Shown here one piece after another: positions 47,281 through 60,016 of a stretch of 64,000 nucleotides of DNA. Positions within the stretch are counted from its first letter, which is position 1; each line of letters starts with the position of its first letter. Made by a program: the position numbers and the translations under genes. The notes beneath the pieces are model-generated. The model was given only the letters and a program-made list of their open reading frames with translations, had not been told where the DNA came from and made no database searches. The DNA comes from Adineta vaga (lineage: Eukaryota > Rotifera): assembly GCA_021613535.1 (NCBI GenBank), contig CP075497.1, positions 4,650,001-4,714,000 of the forward strand, in the 5' to 3' direction.

Positions 47281-50200
47281 CTAAAAGAAGAACAAATTAA
47301 TGTTTTACGAAATTCGGATTTTTTGAGAACCAGTTTAACATTGTCTCGTAAGAACAACAAGACTTTGTTTTCTGTATCGGCAGTAGAAAATTGATAGTTT
47401 TATAGATAATCATTCCCTTAATTAAAACAAATTCGAAGTGGAACTTGTTTAAGATGATTTTTAATCGAACTGAAATGTACGATGAATGATAAGACATGGC
47501 TGATTGTTGACAATTTTGTTGGAAAAAATAAGATATGCTAATAACGACCTCTAAAATACCAGAGCGCACTATTGATGTAAACAATCTAATAATGACGACA
47601 ATTCTTTTCCAGAAAGAAAGAACTAACTAAGAAGAATAGAACGAACAACATGATGAAGAACCGAATGAAATGAATGTCGAGAAGAAGATTGTCTGAGTCA
47701 TTTACATCAAACCTGATTTGCTTATGAAAATAATCAGTAAGTAAGATGCAACGCCACTAACAATGTGAGTAATAAAACGAATATTAGAACCAATGAAAAA
47801 GTTCTTGATAATAAATAGATAAATGTTTAATGGAAATAGATCTTTATTATTCATTTGTAGTGTTTTCTATTCATACGAGATTAGTTGCTCATTCAATTAT
47901 CTATTCGAAATGTAAGTCTTTAACTTGAACTATATTTCGAAATAGATTACAATCCTATTCATCATTCAGGTCTAGATTTCTTCTTCATGCAACTCTTAAT
48001 TTTAAAATGATGTGTTGATTTGTTATACATATAAGTTTTGACATTTTTTTTGTAGGATTAATCCGTCAATGCGCTCTCTTTTAGTTTCAGTTTTACAAGA
48101 TTTTTTCTACTCTCTCTCTCTCTCTCTCAGCAGCTCCACTTTCCATATTTTTTTTAACAGTTCTCGTTATCAATTATATATTAACTCCTTTTTTTGCGTT
48201 TTTCAGAAATCATAAGTAAAAATCAGAAAGCTTCATTCTTCTCAAAATTGAATCGCGTGTGAGTGGATTAGTGATGTATCTAAAAGCTGAAAACAATGCT
48301 CACATTCTCAACAGTATCGATCAATGATAAATAATGTATTGTTTAGAACAATATGAACAGCAAAACACAAGGCATGCAGAGATAGCTAGAAGAGTTTTCG
48401 TAATTAGATAGGTAACAAGCTGTGAACAAAACACAAAGCTGCATAAGATCAAAAGGAAAAGAAAAAGATCATTTCAATCTGTTTCTCTGGAAATTGTAGT
48501 AGTAAATTCAAAACATTCGGTAGTGCAACATTTACATTCATTGAAAAGAACAATGCTTGCATATATGAAAAATATCAATGATACTTTATACTCGTTTCAT
48601 AGCCGCATCAAGTACTACTCATGGATATCTGAAATCTACCTTTGATTTTATCTAGTAGCGTCATAGCAAAGAAATAAATGAATAGATGATAATCACCGTA
48701 AATCCATTGAAAATTCTTTCTATAATAAATGAATTTGTATTATCATAGAGAGAACATATTTCAGCCTCGATTCTCTTTCATGAAATTTATCTCATAGACG
48801 ATAATATGCAAAATACCATACTATATTATCTTTTTTGTTTCCAAATGTATTTAGTTTCATAGTAAAAGACATTGTAATAGACGTACTGGAGAGAGGTCTG
48901 TTGTGATAGAACCTAATAATGAAATACTTAATAAACAATAATTTTCGTACCGATATTGTAACTTCTTTCTTTTGTTATCTATCCATATGTATCGAGAATA
49001 GTATTAAAATCATTATGGTTGAGATCAGTAGCATGAATATGACGACTGTCATGGAGAAACATTGAAGTGTAACACGCAATCGTGTTCTGACAATGAAAAA
49101 CCTCTAATCATTAATCAAAGAAATAGATACAAACGAACAACAATAAAAGCAAAACATACTATCAGCATGTGGTCCTCAGAGAACATCGCAAAAAATGAAT
49201 TGCTGGGGATGAATTATTGATAAAGAGATGTAAAACCTCAATTATTTAATGATTATGAATTTCATTTTCAAAACATTATCAATAAAAATGAAACCATTGA
49301 AGTTTGAAAGCTATTAGTATTATACCTGTGATTATCAAGAAAGAGGTTCGATAATTATCTCAAAGCACTTCGATGTTCGAAGATGTTATAATTATTTATG
49401 TGCAATCTTTCTCAAGTGTTAACATTATTGAAATGTAACAATAAAATTGATAAAGGAGTACTTTCACATTATCAATGATAGTATAATACGATGCAAAGTA
49501 CATCAACCAGGATCTTTCCATCATTCCATAAAGATGGATTCGATGAAGCATTACAAAATAACGTCTTTCGTATTCTAAAAAACACATTCATTTCGCACAT
49601 GATAATTTTTCTCAGAAGAAAAAAATAACTTAAACAATGATTATTCGTGAACTAAAATACTAGATCCATTTTACATTTGTAATCTCAATATAATATCTAT
49701 CTACATTAGACAATCAAATTCTCGATAAAACTTGTGAAAAGGTTCATATCTCGAATTCATCATCTAGTAAATGAACTTATTGTTTTACAACGCTCAATGG
49801 TACATATATTCCATACTACAGATTTCTCTTAACTATATTTATGATCAGTGTGATCATATCATTAGTTTCGATCTTTTTATTATGGAAATGATTAACCAAG
49901 TTAGTCTTTCGAAATTATTATAGCGGATCAAGAGAAGATACTTTCAAACTACTATCAACCATTTGACATTCTACAACATTGACATCATTGAAAATTATAG
50001 TGAGAACACATTCAATGACTATTTTTTATTTACTTGACGGATGTTTGAATTGTTTAGCAACATTAATTATTCATGTTAATTGTATTAAGTACACAATTGC
50101 AAACGATCATACGGTTAGTAGACATTTGTGAATCATCGTATATTGAAAAGCTTACATATATTTAACGAAGAACTACATGAAGACAAACAACATTTGGAAA

Positions 50201-50976
50201 CATGCATCAAATTCTCTTATCTTGTTCATATGATACTTTATCAAAATAAAACTCACATCATTATTATTAACAGATCTCTACTGAATCTTATATAACATAA
50301 CGTGAAGAAAGAATATGCAATGATCGAATCTTTTTCATAGAGTTTTTAATGAAATCATTTTGAACGGTGTTCTATCATACCATTTAGTAATACATCAGTA
50401 GACATTAGTTATGTTTAACGCTTCTGTCTTTCTGTAACTCTATATATATGTATATTTTATTCAGATCGAACGAGACATTTCGTTTACATACCGTAAATGA
50501 TTATGTCGTCTATTGAAAAAAAACTAATTGAATTGAAATGAAAGACCTGTTATTCAATGGAGCTAATCGACAATTTTCATTGATTTTTTATAGCAGCATT
50601 TTCAAGATAAAATTCTACTTCGATTATCATATGACTATACAGTTTAAACTTGTCTTATAGTTATATTGATGACAAGTGACTGTCCGTTTAGATCATATAC
50701 ACCTATCTATGATTGATAACTGATAAGTAGTTATCTTTCTTTTTTTTCCAAGACTAAGATCTGAATTTGTATCTTTTTTTGCAAAGATGAAGTAGAATTG
50801 ATTTGCGCGACTAGCGCTATCACTCTCATTCAATCAGATTGGCTTTTTCACTAGCCAACAAAAAAATGTCATTGAAAAAAGAAAATCAACCAGTCGATCG
50901 AAACAAAAAAAAGGACACACACTTTCTGACTGTTTATTGTTGTTTCGCCCGCATACTTTTCTTAATTGATTCGATC
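47281..50976. other. Long non-coding region
   Basis: About 3.7 kb with no supportable gene on either strand. Short frames lack splice partners and codon structure. Contains a CT microsatellite at about 48113-48129 and TATATATGTATAT near 50443. It separates the divergent COMM gene and golgin-like gene. A distant first exon of the COMM gene could lie here but was not recognised. Confidence 0.55.
48113..48129. repeat. (CT)n microsatellite
   Basis: Uninterrupted CT run of about eight units. Confidence 0.8.
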
Positions 50977-53565
50977 ATGTTTAAAAACTTGAAAGAAAAA
51001 TTAGCAACTCAAGTGACAAAAACAAATCAAACACTACTAGTGGGCATATCATCATCTGAATCAGTATGTTTAGAAACACATTAAAAATACTAATATTCGT
51101 TTTTTCACTAATTAGACATCTGTATCAAAAGATGTGAATAATCGAACATCTTCAATTACAAGTCGTGATGATAATCATGTACGAAACATTTTGTCATTTT
51201 CCACATGATGAAAACATTTCTTTCGTTCAAGGAAAATCATCGTTCTCGAATAGATTCAGCAGCGAGTGATATAAGTCAATATAGTGTTGGCCAAAGTCCA
51301 AATACAAGCATGACTTATGTCTCACCGCCACGTCATCATGTACCACCATCAGATATTGAATCTGAATATGGTGGAGATGATGGTGATTATGAAAGTAATG
51401 CGGTAAGTTGATTAAATGATTTTCAATTTGAATTTGTTCGTCGATGTTTCCGTAGAAATTGATGAAGCTACAAAAATTACTTGGTGTTTATAAAAACAAA
51501 TTCAAACAATTAAAAGATGCTTACAATGAAGTTGAACATGAAAAAGAACATATTAAAGTAGGGAAAAGTAATGTGTACGTTTTTGAATGAGAAGATTTTC
51601 GATTTGTAGAATGTACTACAACAACAACAAGATAAATCATTAACACGAATAGCAGAATTACGTGAACAAATAAAACTTGATCGTGAAGCAAAAGCACAAT
51701 TGGAATGTTTACACAAGAAAGAAATGCGAGCGAAAGAAAATAGAATTGAAGAATTAACATTACAGGTAGAAAAACAGAAGTTTTTCATCTTACAAAAAAA
51801 TCAACTTCACTATCTTTTCAGGTTAATGCACAAAAAGATCTGATACAATTACCTCATCAAACAGATCATGAAGAAATACAAAATCTCCGTGAAAAGGTAA
51901 AATTATATCAGAACAAACATTCTCTATTCATTGGTTCTTTTTTTTTGTTTTCAATTTAGAATCTCAAATTGGAAACACTATTAAACCGTTGTAAAGATGC
52001 TATAAAAATTAATCAAGAAAAACAAAATGAACTAACCAAACATCGTGATGAACTTATTTCTCAACTGAACGAAAAGCAAAACGTTATTGAATCGTTAATA
52101 AAAGTAAACATCTTTCTTTTTCGCTATCTAAATAAAACAAAAGATAAGAATAGAAATATATATATCTGTACATAAAAGAAGAAGAAAAAAAAGCTGAAAA
52201 GAGAATATCTATTCTCCACATATATATTTATAGGCAAACTCCAAAGACGAAGATCATTTCAGTTTGAAACATTTTGTAAAAAATATTTGGGTAAGTATAT
52301 TCAAATAAACTACCAGTAGTTAAACAGTGTTATTAGACTGACGCCTATCGCATGTAGTTTGTGTTCTGTATGTTTTGTATTTCCGTCTTAACTTACATTA
52401 TATAGATTTTTATTTTAATGAATTTGATCAAATTTGTTTTTAAAATAGATTTGAAATAGAATTCTTCTTTTCTCATAGGAACGTCATCCGGACGAAGCTT
52501 CAATAACATCAATGGAAGTTCAAGAACATTTTGATTCGGATATAAGTGTTTTATTACAAGATAAACAACGTTTACAAGAAGAAATTGAAGCATTGAAAAT
52601 TCATGTTCGACAAGTTGAACATGAACTTGAATTAAGTAAACAGCAAACAAATGAAGATTCTCATAAAGAACTGACTGAGCCTTCTAACTCCAATCATTTA
52701 CAAGAAATAATACAAAATATCGAAACTATTCTTCCAAATAGTCAATCAACGAATTTATTCGAACGTATTCAACAATTAATCGATGAAAAAGAACAACTTT
52801 TCAAAACAAATGAAACTCTTCAAAATGAATTATCTACAAACAATGTTCAGTTTAATCAAACTGTTGAGAATCAACGACAAGAACATTCAACAGAAATAGA
52901 GAAACTTCTTAAAGAAAAAGAAGATGAATATCGAAAAACACTTGAAACACCGAGTGCGCAAGTTAGTAACCACTTATAAAGGACAACTATCATCATTGGA
53001 AAATGAACTTAAAGCTGAAGTTATCAGAGAAAGTGATAAGATTAATCAATTAAATGTAGAAATTAGTGAACGACAGAAACAAATCGATGAATTACAAGAA
53101 TTTATTGCTGAGCAGAAACAACTCTCCAATCAATATCAAAATGATTCTCAACAAAAATCTCTTCGAATTGAACAACTAGAAAAGGAGTTAGACAATCTCA
53201 ATGTAAAATCATCTCAAGAACATCATTCATTAAACGAACAATTAAAAACATTAAAAGAAGAATTCGATAATACAATGAAACAACTGGAAGATAAACAAAA
53301 TGATCGTAATCATCTTACAATTACTATAGATCAATTAAAAACTGATATATCAACCATTACTGATGAACGTGAGCAGATTAGAAAGCAATTGGAGAATACT
53401 CAAAATGAAATATCTCATCTAAATGAAACAATTCATCAGACTCGATTACAAAGTTCAACGACTACTGAAGAACATGACCAACTGATCCAACAGTTATATT
53501 CAACTATTAATGAATTGAAAGCTGATAGTGCATCATCTGTTGAAGAACGTAATATTGTTTGTTGA
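50977..53565 (+). CDS. Golgin-like coiled-coil protein (GOLGA4 type), frameshifted
   Basis: Nine exons (50977-51063, 51116-51178, 51232-51402, 51456-51557, 51610-51765, 51822-51896, 51960-52103, 52234-52290, 52479 on). The start MFKNLKEKLATQV, a Ser-rich linker, and NVLQQQQDKSLTRIAELREQ match the N-terminal region of golgin-245, a trans-Golgi tether. The rest is heptad coiled coil (LQEEIEALKIHVRQVEHELE, KQLEDKQNDRNHL). At 52968-52969 an extra A shifts the frame, ending at 52977-52979; skipping one base restores continuous coil to a TGA at 53563-53565, about 646 residues in all. No 20-base intron rescues the frame. The C-terminal GRIP domain that binds Arl1 at the Golgi was not found. The last 33 bases overlap the Hox gene's 3' coding end on the other strand. 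Confidence 0.78.
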
Positions 53566-55338
53566 TGATGTTTCTTGTTTTTCTCGTTTGATATTCAATG
53601 ATGTTGCTTTGTCTTCGTTTTTACTGATATCATTTAAACTTTGTAATTTATTGTCTTTTTTCCATTTCATTCGGCTAAATAAAAGAGGTCTTTTTTTCGT
53701 AAAACAAAAAATTTTTATTTCAGAAAATTTTCATACCGATTTTGAAACCAAATCTACAAACGAAACAAAAGGAGATAGAAAAAAAGACGAATGTATGAAT
53801 ACAATTCATTTACTTTAATTTGTCGTTCAGTCAATGCTAAACTATGTGCTATTTCAATTCGTCGTCGTCGTGATAAATATCTAAGAAAACAACAAGAAAT
53901 CATTAGAATATAAATGTTAATGTAAAAGAAGAACGAACCGATTGAAATGAAATTCTTTTTCCAATTCAAGTGTTTGATATCTCGAATATGATGTTCGTGT
54001 TCGTTTCGTTTCACCAATATGTGGATCTAAATATCGCGTGTAGAAATTCATAGATCATCATTTTAGTATGCATATCATCAGATTAGAAAAGCGAAGATTG
54101 AATTTCGAGAATGATCGAAAGAAAAAGAAAAAAAGACATTAATCTCACACGCACTTGACAGTGCATAGTTTCTCTAGACATAGGATTTCCTGAATGTCTG
54201 TATACCGACATGTTTGATGCCCTTTTTTTTTCTTCTTCTTCTCACTATTGTTCTATACAGTCTCATCGATTACATGACCATTAGAACCATCTGTGGAGTC
54301 TTTGACAATGAGTCGGCATCATCTTGTATGTATATGTGCGTGTATTTCTTTCCTTTTCATATCTTTTGTCCCAATCAGATTGCAAGGCAATCGTCGTATA
54401 TATATACAAACTCATTTATTCATTCGTCCCGATCAGAACGAGCCCATAAATCTCCTCTCGCGCGCAAGAGAACGACATAAATAGCCCATAAAAAAAGATT
54501 GTATGTATATGGTAAAAAATGCCGATGTTATAATATAAACAAAACAGAAACAGGAAGAGAACGACGAATTAAATTTCATCGTGAGATTTTCATCAGACTT
54601 ACCACAACTATTATGGATACGTCTCATCCATGGATAAATATTTTGTTGCTGTTGTTGGTGATGTTGATGATGTTGTTGCTGCTGCTGTTGTTGCTGTTGA
54701 ATTGGAACAGCAAATGAATCTGTTTGTTTTAAAATTTGTTGTTGTGCATGCGGATATGATATATACGGATTACCAAATGAATGAGGATGAGGATGATGAT
54801 GTTGTGATGAATTAGTTGAAGGAAAACCATGATTATGTAGTGATGGATCAGATCCAAGACCTACTGCTATTGTTGATGGTGCCATATTGGCATATGTATA
54901 ATCAAATGCATTGACAAATGAGCCACTAGACATATTCGGATAATAATTTCCGTTAAGATTTGCATCATTTTGTTGACGATAATTAAAAAAATGTCGAACA
55001 AGTGGATCATTATTGAAAGGTAAGGGTGATGTTGAAGTTGCAACAACTGCATCAAATGGTGTCGTTTGTTGATTTGATGATAAACATAAAGAAAAATCTG
55101 CATTATTTAAATAAGATGTATTTGTATCGAATGTATTATTCAGATTAATATCATTATTAGGATTAATCGGTGTTAAATTATCATCAGATGATGTACTGTT
55201 ACTATTATGATTGGTATTATTATTATTGTTGTTGTTACCATTTGATGTTGAAAGTAAATGATGATAGCTCAATGATGATGTTGTTGACAATGCATTAGCA
55301 GCAGCAGCACTAGTGGGAGTACTAGAGAAGGTAGCCAT
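53533..55338 (-). CDS. Hox gene, Hox5/Scr-like
   Basis: Five exons (54603-55338, 53939-54026, 53814-53880, 53737-53753, 53533-53674) give about 349 residues. The long first exon is Asn/Ser/Gln/His-rich with the hexapeptide IYPWMRRIH near its end. The homeodomain reads [78 protein letters not shown] with KKDNKLQS points to Hox5/Scr, though Hox4/Dfd cannot be excluded. Hox proteins pattern the anterior-posterior axis as DNA-binding transcription factors with PBC partners through YPWM. Three introns cut the homeobox; the IWFQNR core of the recognition helix sits on a 17-base microexon. No other Hox gene lies in the window, so this copy is not within a tight cluster. The 3' coding end overlaps the golgin-like gene by 33 bases. 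Confidence 0.9.
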
Positions 55339-56604
55339 TTGTCCGGTAATTAAGTACACACGCGGAGCTTTAACGACGTTAATAGCGACGATAATCGGTC
55401 TTGCCGAACATTATTTTCTTAGTTTTAATGGGAATATGTAGAGAAGAAAGAGAAAAACAGTAATTGAGAAGGAATTAGATAGACCAGATGAGATGATTGA
55501 AAGTCAGTCAATTGAATGGTCGATGCGAGTCTTTGTATGCCTAATGGTGCAATCAACTTGAGATAATGGCCGTTTGGGAACCTATATAAATGACTATCGA
55601 TGTATTGTAAAAACGACTTACTGCTTTCTTTCTTTCTTCTTCTCTTTCTCTTTCCTTACGCTTTTTTCCTCTCTTTCTCTCTTCATTCAGCATTCGCTCT
55701 CAATAACGATAGGTTGAATATATTTTCTTCTCAAATACATTTAGTCCAATCAAAAAGCCATTTAGTTCTATATGATGAATAGACGATGAATAAAAGTCAC
55801 GAATGCTACTTTCTTTTTTTCTTATTTGCAAGAATATACATTTGTACCATATCTTCTATACAATCGACAGGTAACGATGAATAATTATGTTGAGTTTATA
55901 TAGATCGAATCAGCCAGAAACTTTATGTATAAATGTAAAAAGAATATTCATATAAAGTACAAATGTCTTTAAATGGTATCAGATTTGAGATGAATCAATA
56001 AACAGTTGATATATTCTATTATTCATTTCTATATTATATATGTGTATATAAATACAAAAGTAGAGTAAATTTTTATTGAACAACAAAAAAAAATCACTAA
56101 TAGTCACAATAAAGTTCCACAAGGAAAAGACATTTCTCTATGACATCATACAGAAGAAAAGAAAAGGATATAGACGTACATCTCTCGACGTACACAAACA
56201 CATCATACATTGACAAATTAATACAAACAAAATTTTTTTTTTCAAAAACAATAATAACTAACTGAATTTTCTATTCTAAATATCAACTTACTTATTAATG
56301 ATTCTTTTTTTTTTCAAAAATACTCTACTTTAACATTCGAATGTGCGCAAAAAATTCTTTCCAATGAGGAGAAGAAGAAGAAGAAGAGAAACAGAAATAT
56401 TAGACTGATACAAAAAGAAAGTTAGAAAGAAAAAGCAAATTTTCATAAGGTACAAAAGAAAAATGTTGATCTGACTAATTAATAATCGCCTGCCTGTTAG
56501 ATTGATCGACTATTTTGATTTCTCATATACAAAATAAATAAATAAATAAATAAATAATTTCCAGAGAAAAAGAAACAAAAACGACTACAGAGGGAAGAAT
56601 TATT
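55339..56604. other. Upstream region of Hox gene
   Basis: About 1.3 kb between the Hox start and the 3' end of the next minus-strand gene. A patch at about 55350-55420 is less AT-rich and contains several CG dinucleotides and TTAATAGCGACGATAATCGG, a possible conserved regulatory block. GAAGAA near 56372-56390 and AAAT repeats near 56531-56557 are microsatellites. No coding gene seen. Confidence 0.5.
56531..56557. repeat. (AAAT)n microsatellite
   Basis: About six units of AAAT/TAAA. Confidence 0.8.
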
Positions 56605-58562
56605 TTAATACTCGCCATAGAAATCACCTTCGAAATCATTTTGTTGTCGATGATTATGATATTGTGGTAATAATAAATTTCCATGTCCGTATGGTTTTTT
56701 AATTGTACGTTTGGCACGAACAGTTAGTCGTGGATTATATGCCGAAGGTCGATTATGCCATTCATGCTCATTATGAACAATACTAGAAAATATTCAAATC
56801 AAAATTGATTTTTAAGTTCTTCAATAAATTGATAAACATTACCTTAACATATTAACAATTGATTGAAGTGCATTGAGAATTGAAATTGATGTCATAGATT
56901 CGACTTCTAGATAAAAAAAAGAAAGACTAATCTTGAAATTCTTATTTCATATGAGTTATAACTAACCTGTATATAATCTAAATGCATCCATTTCATCACC
57001 AAATCGTGCAAGTTTAAATGGATCATGCGCACGTTCTCGAGCTGCCATTAAATCATCGATACACATTGTTAAACTATAATTTGAATACCAAATTTCTGTA
57101 AAACTACGTATATAATCAACAAGTGAATCATTGCCCACGATTAATTCCGAATATTCTTCAGCTTCAAAATGAAATCCTACAGAGAAAAAGAACGAATATT
57201 AAATTCAATCCTATTGAAAAACAAAATATTTACCTTCGATTAATAACAATCGAACAATCGTTGTATTATGTCTCATTTCAAATTCATGAACATTTGTTAT
57301 ATTTTCGCTTAATGAAACAAGAACATCGTCAGGTGTTTCACGGAATTTTTTCAAACAAGATGCTTTGAGAAATAATCGAACAATTCGATTCATTAGTTTA
57401 CGATCAAACGATGGATCACCCAGACGATCAATTAATACATCAAGTAATTCACCATAACCATATGCAGGTTTAATTGAAAAACATTCAAATGTATGTGCAA
57501 TTAATGTTTGATGAATATCTATGCAAATAAAATGAAAACTGTTATGTAAAAGAAAAGATTTTTCAACTAACCTGCTCCTAAATAACAAACACGATTTTTC
57601 CATAAAACATTCCATAATTCATCAGCGACAGATTCAATTGGTAACATCAATTTAATTAGACGTAAACCAAGAAAAATAGCAATATCAGTTAAATAATTTG
57701 TTGCATTCACAAGAATATCATGACTAACATCATCATAGGAAACTAATTCCATTAATTCTTCTTGAATCGGTAATGACCATGTGCATGCACGAAGAAGATC
57801 AGAGAGTTTACCAGTTAATGTTAGAATACCTTTGCTGGTAACTGATCTTTGTGGTTTCATAAGCGCTTCATCTTCAAGTAAAGTACATGGAATAGGTGAT
57901 AGTCGTTTTGTATTAGAATTATCTGAACTTGTAGCTGGTTCAGTACTACAGGAACTTGTTGCTGTCATTGCATTTGTGGCTGATGAATGCGGTGATGAAC
58001 TTGCATTTGATGCTGATGTTGTGCTTGTTGTGATTACTGTTAATGGTGATGGAGCAGAAACAGGAACGGTTGTTGTGGATGATGATGACGATGATGATGG
58101 AGCCATCTTTCCAGACATCATCTGTGTTGGATTGATAGCTTGGCCATTTGGACGCATGTAGAATGGTAAAGGTGAAGCAAGTTGTTGTTGAAAGAATGCT
58201 CCATTGGGTGATGCTGTTGATGGTGCGGTAGCAGCCATGAAAAATGCTGATGGAGCTGTTTGATATGGATGATGTTGCATAGCTGAATCAGTACTGTTAT
58301 TTCCAACAATCATTTGATGATGTTGTTGAATGTGACGGTACGGTGACATGGAAGTTTGATGAGCAGCATGTTGCATCATAATAGTTTGATGTTGTTGTTG
58401 AACAGCAGCTAAATTAGGATCGAAAAACATGGCTGCAGCTGCATCTGATGGCATTGTTATGTAGAATGTTTGTACACCGTTCATTGGACTTGATGGAACA
58501 AGTGGACATGCAGGCATTAATCGAATGGGACTTGGACAATAATTACTTGGCATTGAATACAT
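56605..58562 (-). CDS. Unknown protein, low-complexity N-half and helical C-domain
   Basis: Exons 57572-58562, 57234-57518, 56967-57176, 56843-56906 and 56605-56782 join in phase to about 575 residues. The first 220 residues are Met/Gln/Ser/Thr/Ala/Pro-rich with histidine-glutamine tracts and a run of serines. From about residue 230 a globular all-helical domain begins: LTLTGKLSDLLRACTWSLPI, VNATNYLTDIAIFLGLRLIK, VADELWNVLWKNRVCYLG, FDRKLMNRIVRLFLKASCLK and SYSLTMCIDDL-like helices, ending in a basic tail. It might be a helical-repeat scaffold for RNA or protein binding, but I do not recognise the family. No signal peptide or membrane helix. Introns of 53-60 bases are typical for this window. 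Confidence 0.7.
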
Positions 58563-60016
58563 GGTTGGCGAACTAATTAAATAAATAATAATGAAGAAGA
58601 AAAAATAGAAGTAAAAGATCTTGTTATTTCTTTGTTTGAAAATTTATCTTTACTTTGATTTATATATGGACGAATGTATTTAAGAAATCAGGCAGGCAGA
58701 CAAAACAGACAGAGGCAAGCACGTCTGATAGTCACACCGCGCTGTTATAATATGATAGAGTATGATTTCAAATCGATTGTTTTTCTCTCTAAATTCTCTC
58801 TACTTATTTTCTTCTTTATTCTATTCCGTCCGACGATAGAAGTATTCTAACGAAATGAATAGAAGATAACGAACTATATTCACTGTCTTTCTAAATCATA
58901 GAGAATCGATAAATGACTAAAAGAACGAAAAAAGAAAAGCTTCTTGTTACCCAAATACACGTGAAGAAATGTTTAATAGATACATAGTCGACGAAGAAAG
59001 AGAATACAAAGTCTATGACGATGTCATTCTTTAAGTTCAATACGAATTAGTAGAGATGGCTCGTTCATATGAATCAATCCACTGATTAAAGTATAGTTTG
59101 AAGTGCATAATAAAGATATGTCACTCTTAATAAATTACATAGTTTGAATAACTTGTCTAAAAGCTGATGGTTCTTGTCGAACTATTCGTATAGAAAGAAG
59201 AAAAAAAATCCATGAATACAGATATTACGAAGTATCTATATATTGTGAAAGAAAATTCGTCATAAATGAGTCGTAACATAACATTTTTAACAAAATTTTT
59301 CAGATTTTCTATTTTCAAAATTGAAAAAAAAAGACATAGACATGTAATAGGTAACGTGTAAAAGGTTTTTGTATCTCACAATCAATATTATCACATTGAA
59401 CAAGAATAAAGTTTATTGTATTGATTAAGAAGTAAATGAATCTTCAGCCAAAATATGATCGAACTGAGATAAATCAAGTCAATTTAAAATTCATTCAGAA
59501 CAAAGAAGGATAATGTTTTAGAATAAAAAGAATTGTAGGTTGGAAGAATGTTATTAATCTTATCTTGAATTTGCTCTAACATGATGATACTTTGTGACAT
59601 CAAACTAATTATTTCTCAACTGCTGATATCTGTTATGATACAGAAATAGCAATCCTATCCTCCACAGCATCAACCAGTCTATAGTTAATACGAAAACTAT
59701 CTTGTTAAAGCTGTCCTTCAAATATTCATCAGTAATACAGAAAAGAAAAAATATCTACATAATTCGTTTGAGAATTTTTCCATTCTCATGTTGTATGTTT
59801 TATTAATCATTGTTCTTTCGAATATATAGAACTTTCCATCTGAGTTTTCACACAAGCACACACATATTTAAAGACAAAAAAATGAAATCTTAAAGATCGA
59901 ATTAAACACATGAAAAGAACGAGAGCAAGGTGACTAGAAATAAATAAACTAACAAGACGGATTATAAGTTTTTTGTTGATAAAAAAAATGTGTTGGTTGT
60001 CTATTTGATTCGATAT
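58563..60016. other. Non-coding region
   Basis: About 1.45 kb between the unknown gene's start and the HSP70 stop. AT-rich, no supportable gene, no recognised repeat. Confidence 0.55.

Noticed and set aside
47297-47584. A 95-residue minus-strand frame just upstream of the COMM gene, as its missing N-terminus
   Set aside because: Composition is hydrophobic and irregular and shows nothing like the COMMD helical domain; no donor joins it in phase.
51510-51788. Antisense frames opposite golgin exons
   Set aside because: They are mirror frames of the coiled-coil exons and run through introns; no independent coding signal.
52961-52981. A 20-base GT-AG intron (GTTAG...AAAG) that would rescue the golgin frame
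   Set aside because: Too short to splice, and removing it puts the downstream sequence in the wrong frame.
53500-56600. A mir-10-type microRNA expected near Hox4/Hox5
   Set aside because: I looked for ACCCTGTAGATCCGAA and its complement around the gene and did not find it.
58118-58309. Overlapping frames opposite and alongside the Gln/Ser-rich gene
   Set aside because: Low-complexity codon repeats open all frames here; only the minus-strand frame continues through splice sites.
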